Shown here: piece after piece, positions 1-8,775 of the stretch
Numbering within the stretch: position 1 is the first letter of the stretch
How the letters are laid out: every line of letters begins with the position of its first letter
Source: Chloroflexota bacterium
GTDB taxonomy: Bacteria; Chloroflexota; Dehalococcoidia; Bin125
Direction of reading: 5' to 3'
DNA: 64,000 nt
Assembly: GCA_009838915.1 (NCBI GenBank)
Contig: VXQT01000036.1
Location: 177,998-241,997 of the forward strand
The notes under the pieces: model-generated
Told to the model about the DNA's origin: nothing
What the model saw: only the letters and a program-made list of their open reading frames with translations
Databases searched by the model: none
Position numbers and translations under genes: made by a program

Positions 1-101
1 TCGACGTAGCTGGTTTCGCAGGTGCCTACCGGATAGCCGCGCAGGCCGGTGTCCAGGTTGTCGTTGGTGATCGTGAACTCAATGGTCGGAATGTCGGACA
101 T
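1..101 (-). CDS. N-terminus of a gene cut by the window edge, possibly citrate synthase
   Basis: Only the first 33 codons are inside the window; the gene continues past the left edge. The protein begins MSDIPTIEF and then carries GLRGYPVGTCETSYV, which resembles the first beta-hairpin region of some citrate synthase family proteins, where a 'GL.G....ET..S.VD' segment precedes the catalytic large domain. A purine-rich stretch (GGGGAAAG) lies 8 bases before the ATG. It is downstream of the Gre-type gene on the same strand with a 132-base gap. The family call rests on this short segment alone and could be wrong; the catalytic His/Asp residues are outside the window. Confidence 0.45.
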   Translation of the reverse strand, partial: MSDIPTIEFTITNDNLDTGLRGYPVGTCETSYV

Positions 102-214
102 CGTCGTCACTTTCCCCGCGCGCACCGAGGGAGAACAGATGCACGCCGCTCCCCGATGCGCAACGGGCGCGGCTCATCTCGCTCTTAGGAAATCTCGCCT
201 CCGCCAGCAGCAAC

Positions 215-234
215 ATCGGCCGGATTGGGCCGAT
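215..234 (-). terminator. hairpin at the end of the Gre-type gene
   Basis: A 7-bp perfect inverted repeat (ATCGGCC, 6-base loop, GGCCGAT) ends on the last base of the stop codon of the Gre-type gene. It has no U-tract, so it may attenuate or mark the 3' end rather than work as a classical intrinsic terminator. Confidence 0.3.
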
Positions 235-1277
235 CAGCCGTTGACGGCAAGCAACCGGAACCGTTTGCGCCCGCTGGGGGCCTGGATTTCGATCTCCCGC
301 CCGGCAGCTTGGTCGAGCAGCCCGCGGCCAAGCGGGCTCTCGACCGAGATCCGCCGCGCCGCCGCGTTCGCTTCGGTGGTTCCGACCAGAGTGTACTCCT
401 TCGAGTCGCCAACCATCCCGTCCGACTCGTCGATCTCCACGACCGACACTCGGCTGCCGAGCTTCGCCCGACCCGTCGCCTGTTGTTCCCTCACGACCGC
501 ATGTGCAATCTGGTACTCAAGCTCATCAATGCGCGACTTGAGCCGCTCCTGATGCTCGCGAGCAGCCTCGAGCGGAGCGTTTTCGCGAATGTCCTTGTCC
601 TCGCGCGCGGCGGCTACGGCCTGTACCGCCTCGGGCATTTCCGCGTGCAACTGGCCCAGCTCGTTGTGCAGGTGCTGCAGACCATCGGCGGTCATCTCGA
701 AAGTCTGCGCCTCCTCGTGCTGGAATGCCGAGGCGTCCCGCACGACGTTGGTCGCACGCTTGATCCGCAGGAAGTTGCCCAGGTTCTGCGGCTCCGCCTC
801 GCCGCCGGCGCCGGCCGTCATCGTGTAGCGCCGCTTCGAGCAGAAGCGCAGGAACTCCTTGACCGGCTGCAACCGGGCCACCGGATCCATCGTGTTCGAG
901 CCGATCGTCTCCTGGAAGCCCTCCATCGACTTCGGCGACAGCTCGGTGACCGCGGTGCTGGGACCAAAGTGCCAGAGGAACCGCGTCACTGCCTCGCGCG
1001 CTGCCTCGTCGAAGACGTACGCCCCGCGCTTCGGAGCGGTCGCGCCCGACGCCTTACGCCGGGCGCGCTTGGCCTCACGATCCTCTTCCCAGGCGAAGTA
1101 CTCCATCACGGCCGCGTCGAGCGTCAAAGGACTAGTCGCCACCGCGACCCCGCCACCTGAGTCGGCCTCGGGCTGGTCATCCAGCAGCTCGGCCTCGCCC
1201 TCCACGACATCGTCCGTTGCGTCGTCCGAAAACTCGTCCACGGCATCGGCGGCCACAGCGTCGTCCAGGATTGCCAT
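234..1277 (-). CDS. GreA/GreB-type transcription elongation factor with an N-terminal integrase-like SAM extension
   Basis: 347 residues, about twice a normal GreA (~158). Residues ~195-265 form the Gre coiled-coil finger; the tip reads KDIRENA, keeping the acidic Asp229 and Glu232 that in GreA/GreB hold the catalytic Mg2+ in the RNA polymerase secondary channel. Residues ~272-347 match the FKBP-like C-terminal Gre domain. The first ~45 residues are acidic and low-complexity. Residues ~50-175 look like the SAM-like core-binding domain of tyrosine recombinases (FLWHFGP..AVTELSP..MEGF, then LQPVKEFLRFCSKRR), with no catalytic recombinase domain. The ATG at 1277 has GGGAGA upstream and is preferred to an in-frame ATG 7 codons earlier. 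The likely role is backtracked-transcript cleavage or another RNAP-channel function; what the extension does is unknown. Confidence 0.82.
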   Translation of the reverse strand: MAILDDAVAADAVDEFSDDATDDVVEGEAELLDDQPEADSGGGVAVATSPLTLDAAVMEYFAWEEDREAKRARRKASGATAPKRGAYVFDEAAREAVTRFLWHFGPSTAVTELSPKSMEGFQETIGSNTMDPVARLQPVKEFLRFCSKRRYTMTAGAGGEAEPQNLGNFLRIKRATNVVRDASAFQHEEAQTFEMTADGLQHLHNELGQLHAEMPEAVQAVAAAREDKDIRENAPLEAAREHQERLKSRIDELEYQIAHAVVREQQATGRAKLGSRVSVVEIDESDGMVGDSKEYTLVGTTEANAAARRISVESPLGRGLLDQAAGREIEIQAPSGRKRFRLLAVNG

Positions 1278-1294
1278 GCGTCGTCTCCCACTCT

Positions 1295-1344
1295 CCAACC
1301 GCAGGTTGGTCCATCAGTGTCGACATTGTTGTCACAGTTGACAC
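1295..1344. promoter_or_regulatory. two inverted repeats in the divergent Gre/rsmG control region
   Basis: CCAACC-GCA-GGTTGG (1295-1309) lies in the presumed leader of the Gre-type gene. It is followed by GTGTCGAC...GTTGACAC (1317-1344), a 7-of-8 match inverted repeat. They sit between two divergent genes, so an operator or leader hairpin is possible. No convincing paired -35/-10 was seen. Confidence 0.3.
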
Positions 1345-1400
1345 GCGGACCGGCCAGAGCCTCTGGCCACGCCCGCGCCTCTATCCTAACTCCCCAGCCG

Positions 1401-2132
1401 ATGATCGACCTGCCAGACCCACATCAGATCAGCCGCGCGCTTGATCGTGCAGGCCTGCGTTATGTCGAAGACCTGAGACCCAACCTTCCCGATCAACTCA
1501 GCCGATGGCTCATCGCACTGCGCGCCTCAACCCGTAATCTGACCGCCATCCGCGATCCCGAGCAGGCCATCGAGCGCCACGTGATCGAACCGCTGCGCGG
1601 GCGACACCGCCTGATCGCAGCCGACTTGCCTGTGCCGCACGGCCCGCTGATCGACGTGGGCAGCGGCAACGGCGCGCCGGGCCTGCCGTTCGCGCTGTGC
1701 GAACCGGAGCGACCCGCGACGTTGCTCGATTCGCGCGTCGGATCGTTGAGTTTTCTTCAGGCGATCGTCCAGCAACTCGGCGCAAGCTGGATCGCCATTC
1801 ACGACGAGCGTGCTGAACGCGCAGGTCACGGTCCGCTGCGCGAGCGCTTCGCGCTCGCCCTCAGCCGAGCCGCCGCTCCGCCGGCAACGGCGCTTGAACT
1901 GACAATCCCGTTCCTTCAGGTCGGGGGCATCGCCATGATCTGGACGGGTCCACTCGACCCAGGCGTCACGACGCAGATCAACGCTGTAGCAAATGTCCTG
2001 GGCGCTGAGGCCACGCCGCTCGACCCGCCCCACGACATTGCTGTGTTCACCAAGGTCCGCCCCTCCAATCCGAACCATCCCCGACCGTGGCCGCAGATTC
2101 GCCGCCGGCCACTGTCCGAAGTTGCTCGTTAA
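1401..2132 (+). CDS. rsmG: 16S rRNA (guanine-527-N7)-methyltransferase RsmG
   Basis: Cytoplasmic SAM-dependent methyltransferase that forms m7G527 in 16S rRNA, near the decoding region. The 243-residue protein has the RsmG signature DVGSGNGAPGLPFAL for SAM binding, an N-terminal helical part with LTAIRDPEQAIERHVIEPL, and the conserved basic tail KVRPSNPNHPRPW...RRPL. Length fits the family (~200-240). The ATG at 1401 is chosen because family homology begins there; the frame is open further upstream but that stretch has no similarity. It lies 34 bases before a tandem MFS array on the same strand. Loss of RsmG gives low-level streptomycin resistance in other bacteria; nothing here suggests loss of function. 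Confidence 0.9.
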   Translation: MIDLPDPHQISRALDRAGLRYVEDLRPNLPDQLSRWLIALRASTRNLTAIRDPEQAIERHVIEPLRGRHRLIAADLPVPHGPLIDVGSGNGAPGLPFALCEPERPATLLDSRVGSLSFLQAIVQQLGASWIAIHDERAERAGHGPLRERFALALSRAAAPPATALELTIPFLQVGGIAMIWTGPLDPGVTTQINAVANVLGAEATPLDPPHDIAVFTKVRPSNPNHPRPWPQIRRRPLSEVAR

Positions 2133-2153
2133 ACCTGGCTCGCGGGCTGGTCC

Positions 2154-2159
2154 TACCCT
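2154..2159 (+). promoter_or_regulatory. -10-like box of a possible leaderless transcript
   Basis: TACCCT lies 7 bases before the ATG of the first MFS gene, a spacing that would start transcription at or next to the start codon. No good -35 is seen. Confidence 0.3.
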
Positions 2160-2166
2160 GATTGTC

Positions 2167-3636
2167 ATGGTTCATCCACAGTCCGCCATCGCGCCGGCGG
2201 CGTTCGATCCCGCTCCCTATCGACGCAATATCCGCGTCTACTACCTGTTCATGGGCTCGACCGGCTTCATGATCTTTCTGCCAATCTGGATCATCTATCT
2301 GATGAACGGCCGTGGGCTGTCGCTGACCGAAGTCGGTGTGTTCGAGGCGGTCTTCTGGATCACGATCATCGTCGCCGAGGTGCCGACCGGCGCCGTCGCC
2401 GATCGCTTTGGTCGTCGCGTCTCGCTGGCGCTGGGCGCCTGTCTGTTCGCCGTCTCGACCGTCATCTTCGCCATGGCAGACGATTTCTCCTTGCTGTTGG
2501 GTTCCTATCTGGTCATGGGTATTGCGATGACGCTGTACTCGGGCGCCGGCGACGCCTTTCTCTACGACACGTTGAGAGTGCTCGGACGGACGCGGGAGTA
2601 CGAACGCCTGGCCGGCCGCTCGCACGGCGTGTTCTGGGGGATGATGGTCGTCGCGACGGCCGTCGGCGGACCGATTTCCTACCTGATCGGCTACTCGGCC
2701 ACGATCCTGATCTCCAGTAGCTTCTTCCTCGTCTCGGCCGTGTTCGCCTTGCTCATGCACGAACCGCCGCGCCGCGAGTCCGACTTCCCGCCCGACCCGC
2801 TACACGCTCCCCCCGCAGATGTCCAGCACAGCTCCGTCGATTCCTCGCACGCAGGCCTGCCGATCTTCCACGAGATGGTCGAGGGATTCCGGATGGTCTG
2901 GCGCATCCGGCCCGTCCGCTTCCTGGTTCCGTTCGCCGCGGTGATGATTGCCCTGTTCGACATGCCCCGTTTCCTGACTCAGCCGTTCGTGGCCCAACAT
3001 GGACTCGATCCGCTGGCCAGCGTGACCGACGGCTTCGTCTGGTCGGCGCTGCTGGTACCCGCCTACCTGGGATCGATGATCGGCATGCTCTCCGCAGGAC
3101 AGTTGATGTCGAGATTCGGCGAGCGGCGCTCGTTCCCCGCCGTCCTGCTCTTCGGCGCGGTGTTCATGATCCCACTGGTGATCTGGAACCACCTGGGGTT
3201 GCTCGGCGCCATTTTCCTGATCAGCATCGCGCAGGCGGTCGTGCGGCCCATCGCGAGCGGATACATCAATCGGCGGATCGCGTCCGATCAGCGAGCCACC
3301 GTGCTCTCGATCTTCTCGCTGATCGGCGGCGGCGCGATGGGCGTCATCCTGGTCATCGTGGTACCCGCCGCCGATGCGTTGTCGTTCCCGTTTGCGTTCG
3401 GCATCGCGTTCGCTATGGTCGCCACGATCGGCGTGGGACTGTGGTACCTCTGGCGACTGGCTCATCGTCGGGACCAGTCCGAGCGCATGCGTCAGTGGTC
3501 GCTGCCGATTGCCAAACCACAGGCCGAACATGGGCTCAACCGGTCAACGCCACAGGCCGGCCGGTCGACCGCCAACGGGACACAGGGAACAGCCGACGAC
3601 AGTGTTCTGTACCCGAATGTGCAGAACCTCGACTGA
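2167..3636 (+). CDS. MFS transporter, first of three tandem paralogues
   Basis: 489-residue inner-membrane major facilitator with about 12 predicted membrane helices. Motif A, GAVADRFGRR, lies in the loop between helices 2 and 3, and a hydrophilic central loop (EPPRRESDFP...) separates the two halves. The C-terminal half has YINRRIASDQRATVLS, a signature shared by all three tandem copies. Substrate is unknown; drug or small-molecule efflux by proton antiport is the usual role of this class. The C-terminal ~60 residues are polar and probably cytoplasmic. Homology with the sister copies begins at PYRRNIRVYYLF, so the ATG at 2167 is preferred over the much longer open frame. Confidence 0.85.
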   Translation: MVHPQSAIAPAAFDPAPYRRNIRVYYLFMGSTGFMIFLPIWIIYLMNGRGLSLTEVGVFEAVFWITIIVAEVPTGAVADRFGRRVSLALGACLFAVSTVIFAMADDFSLLLGSYLVMGIAMTLYSGAGDAFLYDTLRVLGRTREYERLAGRSHGVFWGMMVVATAVGGPISYLIGYSATILISSSFFLVSAVFALLMHEPPRRESDFPPDPLHAPPADVQHSSVDSSHAGLPIFHEMVEGFRMVWRIRPVRFLVPFAAVMIALFDMPRFLTQPFVAQHGLDPLASVTDGFVWSALLVPAYLGSMIGMLSAGQLMSRFGERRSFPAVLLFGAVFMIPLVIWNHLGLLGAIFLISIAQAVVRPIASGYINRRIASDQRATVLSIFSLIGGGAMGVILVIVVPAADALSFPFAFGIAFAMVATIGVGLWYLWRLAHRRDQSERMRQWSLPIAKPQAEHGLNRSTPQAGRSTANGTQGTADDSVLYPNVQNLD

Positions 3637-3726
3637 TCGGCCTCGGCGCTCTGGCGGGGCCGACCCGCTCGTACGTAGCATCAATCACATTGGCGGCGGC
3701 TGACCGTCCCGTCGCGGTGTCCCAAC

Positions 3727-5148
3727 ATGACCCAGACCCAACGCTACGCGCGCAACATCCCGATCTACTACCTCTTCCAGTTCGCCACTGGATTCTTGAT
3801 CTGGGTGCCTGTCTGGATCATCTTCCTGCAGGATGAACGCGGCCTCTCGCTCACTCAGGTCGGCCTGATGGAGGCCGTCTTCTGGGTCTCGATGTTCATT
3901 GCCGAGGTTCCCACCGGCGCCATCGCCGATCGCTTCGGACGGCGCATCTCGCTCGCCCTGGGCGGGTTCATGTTCACCGTCGGCACCTTCATGTTCGTGA
4001 TGCTCGAGAGCTTCGCCGGTCTGGCCTTGAGCTACGTGATCATGGCCGTCTCGATGACGCTCTACTCCGGGTCCGGACACGCCTTGCTGTTCGACACCCT
4101 GCGCACGCTCGGCAGGACTCGCGAGTACGAGAAACACATGGGCCGCTCGGAGGCGATGATGACCGGAGCGCTGCTCGGCGCCGGGCTCTTCGGCGGGCCG
4201 ATGGCCGGTCTCTGGGGACTCGAGACCGTCTTCCTCATCGGCGCATTCACGATGGCCTTCGCGGGCTTCATCGCCTTGTTGCTCCGCGAGCCGCCGCGCA
4301 CAGAAGAGGAGTTCGGCGAAGACGGTTTGTTCGGCGCGCCCACCTCGCCCACGGATGCCGCCGCCGGCGACCACTCACCGCAAGGCGTCGCGAGCTACAT
4401 CCTCGAGGGCTTCCGCATCGTGCTCCGACGGCGGCCGATTCTCTGGATCATCGTGCTGGCCGGACTCGTCACCGTCGCCTACGAGATGCCCAACTTCTTC
4501 GTCCAGCCCTTCCTCCGGCATCACGGACTCAGCCCCGAGGGCAGCTTCCTCGACGGCGCAATCTGGAGCGCCTTGATTGTTCCAGGATTCGCCGCCATGT
4601 CCGCCGGATCACTGCTCGCCGCCCCCTTCGTTGCGCGCGTCGGCGAGCGCCGCGCCCTCTCAGTACTGATCTTCGGTGGCGCCTTCCTCTTTATTCCGCT
4701 CCTGCTGTTCAACCATCTCAGCATCATCGCCCCGATCGCCATTCTCGGAGGCATTCACGCGGCGCTCCGCCCAATCGCGACGGGCTACATCAACCGACGT
4801 ATTCGCTCCGACCAGCGGGCCACTGTGCTCTCGATCTACGAGCTGACCATGGCCGCGCAAATGGCCGTCATCGTGCCTGCAATCTCCGCCTCGGCCGACA
4901 CCATCGACTTCCGTTTCGCCTACGGACTCTCGGTGGCGGTCGTGCTCACCATCGGCGCTGCGTTCTGGTTCGCCTGGCGACGATCGCACCGAAGTGAACA
5001 GGCCGAAGGGGTACGCAGAATCAGCGTCCGTCGAGCGCCTCAGGCCATCGGACTCCCGCTCAACGGATCCCGCAACGGCTTGCATCACAACGGCGATCAG
5101 GGCGCGACTCCATCCGACGTCGCACTCACGCGCCAGGATCAGGCGTGA
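3727..5148 (+). CDS. MFS transporter, second tandem paralogue
   Basis: 473-residue 12-helix MFS protein. It begins MTQTQRYARNIPIYYLF, aligning with the preceding gene, and carries motif A as GAIADRFGRR and the shared YINRRIRSDQRATVLS segment. The middle loop is acidic (REPPRTEEEFGEDG). Its stop codon overlaps the GTG start of the third copy by 4 bases, so these two are probably translationally coupled. It arose by tandem duplication of a common ancestor; substrate is not inferable from sequence. Confidence 0.86.
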   Translation: MTQTQRYARNIPIYYLFQFATGFLIWVPVWIIFLQDERGLSLTQVGLMEAVFWVSMFIAEVPTGAIADRFGRRISLALGGFMFTVGTFMFVMLESFAGLALSYVIMAVSMTLYSGSGHALLFDTLRTLGRTREYEKHMGRSEAMMTGALLGAGLFGGPMAGLWGLETVFLIGAFTMAFAGFIALLLREPPRTEEEFGEDGLFGAPTSPTDAAAGDHSPQGVASYILEGFRIVLRRRPILWIIVLAGLVTVAYEMPNFFVQPFLRHHGLSPEGSFLDGAIWSALIVPGFAAMSAGSLLAAPFVARVGERRALSVLIFGGAFLFIPLLLFNHLSIIAPIAILGGIHAALRPIATGYINRRIRSDQRATVLSIYELTMAAQMAVIVPAISASADTIDFRFAYGLSVAVVLTIGAAFWFAWRRSHRSEQAEGVRRISVRRAPQAIGLPLNGSRNGLHHNGDQGATPSDVALTRQDQA

Positions 5149-6431
5149 GCGAGTCGGCGTCGCACGGTTCTGTCTCGACCAGCCCCCTCGCGCGCAACAT
5201 TCCGCTCTTCTACGCGTTCCACTTTCTGTTCGGCTTCCACTTCTGGCTGCCCGTCTGGTTCCTCTTCCTGCGAACCGAGCACTCGCTCTCCTACACGCAG
5301 ATCGGCCTCATGGAGGTGCTGTTCGGCATCGCCACGATCATCGCCGAAGTGCCGACGGGAGCGATTGCAGATCGCTTCGGGCGACGCAGCGCGCTCGCTC
5401 TCAGCGCATTTGGCTTCGCGGCAGGCATCACCCTGTTTGCCGGTCTCGGTTACCCGCTTCTGGTCCTGGGTTACGCGCTCATGGCCGTCACCCGCACGCT
5501 GCTCTCCGGCTCCGGCGATGCGCTGCTCTTCGACACGTTGCGCAGCCTCGGCAGAACCGGCGAGTATGAGCGGCACTCCGGACGCGCCCGCGCGTTGGCC
5601 ACCGCCGCACTACTCGTCGCGACGCTGTTCGCCGGTCCGATCGTGTCATCGCTCGGGTTCCAGGCGGCCATCCTGCTCAGCGCCGTCGGCATGGGATGCG
5701 CAGGGGTTGCGGCGCTGCTGCTGCGCGAACCGCCCAGGCGAGAGGCTGACTTCGCCGATTCAACCGAGCCTGTCGACGAGCCGCCGGTACGGCGGCACAC
5801 GCTTCACGACATAGTGCAGGCCGTGCGCATCGTCAGGACGGTTCGTCCGGTGCTGTGGACCATCCTGCTTAGCGCAGTAATGTTCGCCACCCTCGACCTC
5901 CCAGACTTCTTCATCCAGCCGTTCATCCGCTCCCACGGCATCGACCCCGTCGATGCGCTCGACGCAGGCTTCACCTACTCCGGCCTGATGCTGCCATCGT
6001 TCTTCGGCGTCATGCTTGGTTCGATCATTGCCGCGCCGCTTGCCGCCAGACTCGGAGAGTCGCGAGCCCTTCCCACTATCTGGCTCCTGGGAGGCCTGGC
6101 GATGTTGCCGCTGCTCCTCGTCGACCATCTCGGTCTGGTCGCCGCACTCTCGCTGCTGGCGGCTTCGACCGCGATCGTCGAGCCGCTCGCCGGCGGCTAC
6201 ATCAACCGACGCATCCCCTCCGACCAACGCGCGACCGTGCTCTCGGTGTTCTCACTGGTCACGGCCGTGATGATCACCGTCGTGATCGGCTCCGCTTCCG
6301 CGCTGGTCGACTCGTACGACTTCCGCGCCGGCTTCCTGTTCGCCTTCGCCCTGTTGCTCGTCAGCGGACTCTTCTGCTTGCGACGATGGTCGCTCTCCCA
6401 CCGACACACCGAGCGTGCGCCAATGCCGTAG
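5145..6431 (+). CDS. MFS transporter, third tandem paralogue
   Basis: 428-residue MFS protein with GTG start in a GTGA overlap with the stop of the second copy. It is shorter because the C-terminal polar tail is missing. It has motif A GAIADRFGRR, the loop LLREPPRREADF and YINRRIPSDQRATVLS. Helices are predicted from ~25 to ~415. Coupling to the second copy suggests coordinated stoichiometry; heteromer formation is not known for MFS proteins, so separate substrates are more likely. Confidence 0.86.
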   Translation: MSESASHGSVSTSPLARNIPLFYAFHFLFGFHFWLPVWFLFLRTEHSLSYTQIGLMEVLFGIATIIAEVPTGAIADRFGRRSALALSAFGFAAGITLFAGLGYPLLVLGYALMAVTRTLLSGSGDALLFDTLRSLGRTGEYERHSGRARALATAALLVATLFAGPIVSSLGFQAAILLSAVGMGCAGVAALLLREPPRREADFADSTEPVDEPPVRRHTLHDIVQAVRIVRTVRPVLWTILLSAVMFATLDLPDFFIQPFIRSHGIDPVDALDAGFTYSGLMLPSFFGVMLGSIIAAPLAARLGESRALPTIWLLGGLAMLPLLLVDHLGLVAALSLLAASTAIVEPLAGGYINRRIPSDQRATVLSVFSLVTAVMITVVIGSASALVDSYDFRAGFLFAFALLLVSGLFCLRRWSLSHRHTERAPMP

Positions 6432-6443
6432 TCGGCACAGAAC

Positions 6444-7649
6444 TCAAGCCACAATCTCCCGCTCGCGCAGATCCGCGACGACGTCGGCATCCATTCCCAG
6501 CGCGTCGAGTAGCGCTTCCGTGTCCTGACCGCGTGTCGGAGCACCCGCGCGGATCCGCCCGGGGGTCGCCGAGAGCTTGGGCGCGACGCCCGCCTGACGC
6601 ATCACGCCGCCGTCGGGGGTAGGCACCTCGACCACCATCTGGCGTGAGATGTTGTGCTCGTCCCGCAACGCCTCCTCCAACGTCAACACCGGCTTTGCGC
6701 AGACATCGACCTCGTTCAGCAACTCGTGCCATTCTTCGGCGGTGCGTGTCCGGAACGCCGACGCAAACGCCTGTCGAATCTCCTCGCGCCGAGCGCTGTC
6801 GTTCGTGCCCTGATCCTCGATGTACTGCTCCAACCCCAACACGCGGCAGAGGTTGGCGTAGAAGTACGGCTCCATCGAGCCGACCGAGAACCAGCGCCCG
6901 TCCGATGTCTCATAGACCTGGTAGTGCGGCTCTCCGCCGTTGAGCACGTGCGCAGCCGGGGACATGTCAGCTTCCGCGCCCTCGTAACCGGCCAGTGCCG
7001 ACGTGATCAGCGACAGCACCCCGTCCGACATGCCCAGATCGATGTATTGCCCTTCGCCCGTGCGCTCCCCCGCCTGCAGCGCGCAGACGATCGCGAACGC
7101 CGCCATCAAGCCGCCGCCGGCGAAGTCGGCGATGATGTTCACCGGTATTGCCGGCCGACCTTCGGCCGCATAGTCGCCGATCATGCCCAGCGCGCCGCCT
7201 GTTGCGATGTAGTTGATGTCGTGCCCCACGTGCGACGCGTAGGGACCCGTCTGCCCGAATCCGGACAGCGAGCAGTAAACGAGCCGCGGGTTGCGCGCGC
7301 TCAGCGTCTCCCAGTCCACCCCCAGCCGCTTGACCACGCCCGGGCGAAAGCCTTCCAGCACGACATCAGCGTCGTCCGCCAGCCGATGGAAGATCTCGCG
7401 CGCCTCTTCGGTCTTCAAATTGAGTCCAATCGACCGTTTCCCCCGTCCCAGCGCATACGAGGAGAATCGCCGCCGCTCTTCATTGGGATCGCGTGCCAGA
7501 TCGCGGCGACCGCGCGGTCGCCCGGCCTGCTCGATCAGGATCACCTCGGCGCCCATATCGGCGAGCAACATCGAACAGTAGGGACCGGGCGCGAGCGCCG
7601 ACAGATCCAGCACGCGGATTCCGTCGAGGGGGCCGTCGAGCGTCGTCAT
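6444..7649 (-). CDS. CaiB/BaiF family protein, probable alpha-methylacyl-CoA racemase
   Basis: 401 residues, family III CoA-transferase fold. The sequence favours the racemase branch: GHDINY contains His143, DFAGGG contains Asp175 and SVGSMEPYFY contains Glu260, matching in order and spacing the His/Asp/Glu catalytic set of Mycobacterium tuberculosis MCR (126/156/241). Racemases of this type interconvert (R)- and (S)-2-methylacyl-CoA so that branched fatty acids can enter beta-oxidation. A true formyl/oxalate-type CoA-transferase would use one Asp as a covalent carboxylate; this cannot be excluded without assay. It follows the UPF0104 gene on the same strand by 40 bases and converges on the MFS array. 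Confidence 0.83.
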   Translation of the reverse strand: MTTLDGPLDGIRVLDLSALAPGPYCSMLLADMGAEVILIEQAGRPRGRRDLARDPNEERRRFSSYALGRGKRSIGLNLKTEEAREIFHRLADDADVVLEGFRPGVVKRLGVDWETLSARNPRLVYCSLSGFGQTGPYASHVGHDINYIATGGALGMIGDYAAEGRPAIPVNIIADFAGGGLMAAFAIVCALQAGERTGEGQYIDLGMSDGVLSLITSALAGYEGAEADMSPAAHVLNGGEPHYQVYETSDGRWFSVGSMEPYFYANLCRVLGLEQYIEDQGTNDSARREEIRQAFASAFRTRTAEEWHELLNEVDVCAKPVLTLEEALRDEHNISRQMVVEVPTPDGGVMRQAGVAPKLSATPGRIRAGAPTRGQDTEALLDALGMDADVVADLREREIVA

Positions 7650-7689
7650 CGCCTGCTCCGTTCGCTGCGTGCGAGGTCTGGCCTACAGA

Positions 7690-8748
7690 CTATGGCTCGG
7701 CCTGCAGATCGCGGCGTCGCGCCGAGACCTGGAAGAACCACAGGAACAGCAGCCCCACCATGGAAATCGGAATGATCACGAGCCCATGCAGAATCGCGGC
7801 GAAGGCGACCGCCGTCGCCTCGGCGCCCTGTTCGCCGACCGTGCCCAGAGTCGGCAGCCAGATCAGTAGCGTCGCTTTCGCCGCCCACTCAAACGGACCG
7901 ACGCCGCCCGCCGTCGACGGCGCGGTGATCAAGAGGTTGGCCGCCGCCGCAACCAGCAGGTAGACCGGGAATGGCACCCCCAGGTTGAAGGCCTGACCAA
8001 CCATCCAGTACATCACCGCCTCCAATGCCCACGCAATCAGGCTGGCCACCAGCGCGCCTGACACCTGGCGTCGGTTCGCCTGCGCCGACATGCCCGTGAT
8101 CAGGGGGCTCAGCCAGTTCCACTCGCGATGCGACTGACCCGGAACTCGCGCCAGCAGATTGCCAATCATCCGCTCCGCGTCGTCGGGACGGCGAGCAATC
8201 GCGCCGAAGACCAGGAACGCGCCGATGATCCCGAAGACCAGGAACGACATGGCGCCGGTTAGCTCGTCCCCTGCGTCGCTCATCCCCCACAGTCCGATCA
8301 GGCTCGCGATCACGCCGACCACGAGAAAGCAGGTCAACATCAGGCCGTCGTAGACGCGAGTCATGAATATGCTCGACAATCCCGTCAGTCGCGAGATGCC
8401 GTGCCGCTGGTACAGCACATGCGCGCGCACCAGCTCGCCGGCGCGCAGCGGCAGCACGTTGTTGACCCCGAAACCGATCGCGACGATCGGAAACAGCCTC
8501 CACCAGGAAATCCGCTCGATGTGCAGCAGCAGCCAGTGCCAGCGCCAGGCGCGAGCGGCGATGCCCGCGAAATAGACGACCAGCGCCGGACCGATCCACC
8601 AGGCCGAGACTTCGGTAAAGGCGCGGCCCACCTGGTGAAAGTCGGCGTTGCGCAGAAAGAGCACCAGGAACACGGTGCTGCCGCCGAGTCCCAGCGCCAG
8701 CCTCGCTCCGGAACCTGTGGTCCAGCTCGGCAACCGTCGCGTCATCAC
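7690..8748 (-). CDS. UPF0104 / lysylphosphatidylglycerol synthase transmembrane-domain protein
   Basis: 352-residue integral membrane protein with about 8 hydrophobic helices and the family hallmark around NNVLPLRAGELVRAHVL near residue 90. This is the flippase-like N-terminal part of MprF proteins without the aminoacyl-transferase domain. Stand-alone members are linked to lipid translocation or cell-envelope glycolipid handling. A PAP2 lipid phosphatase-type gene lies 27 bases upstream on the same strand, so the two may be one lipid-related operon. The exact lipid is unknown. Confidence 0.8.
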   Translation of the reverse strand: MMTRRLPSWTTGSGARLALGLGGSTVFLVLFLRNADFHQVGRAFTEVSAWWIGPALVVYFAGIAARAWRWHWLLLHIERISWWRLFPIVAIGFGVNNVLPLRAGELVRAHVLYQRHGISRLTGLSSIFMTRVYDGLMLTCFLVVGVIASLIGLWGMSDAGDELTGAMSFLVFGIIGAFLVFGAIARRPDDAERMIGNLLARVPGQSHREWNWLSPLITGMSAQANRRQVSGALVASLIAWALEAVMYWMVGQAFNLGVPFPVYLLVAAAANLLITAPSTAGGVGPFEWAAKATLLIWLPTLGTVGEQGAEATAVAFAAILHGLVIIPISMVGLLFLWFFQVSARRRDLQAEP

Positions 8749-8775
8749 CTGTCCCCGCAGAACGTTGCGGGAAGG

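Noticed and set aside
225..1160. Long open frames opposite the Gre-type gene
   Set aside because: Arg/Leu-rich translations without motifs; shadows caused by high GC on the opposite strand of a supported gene.
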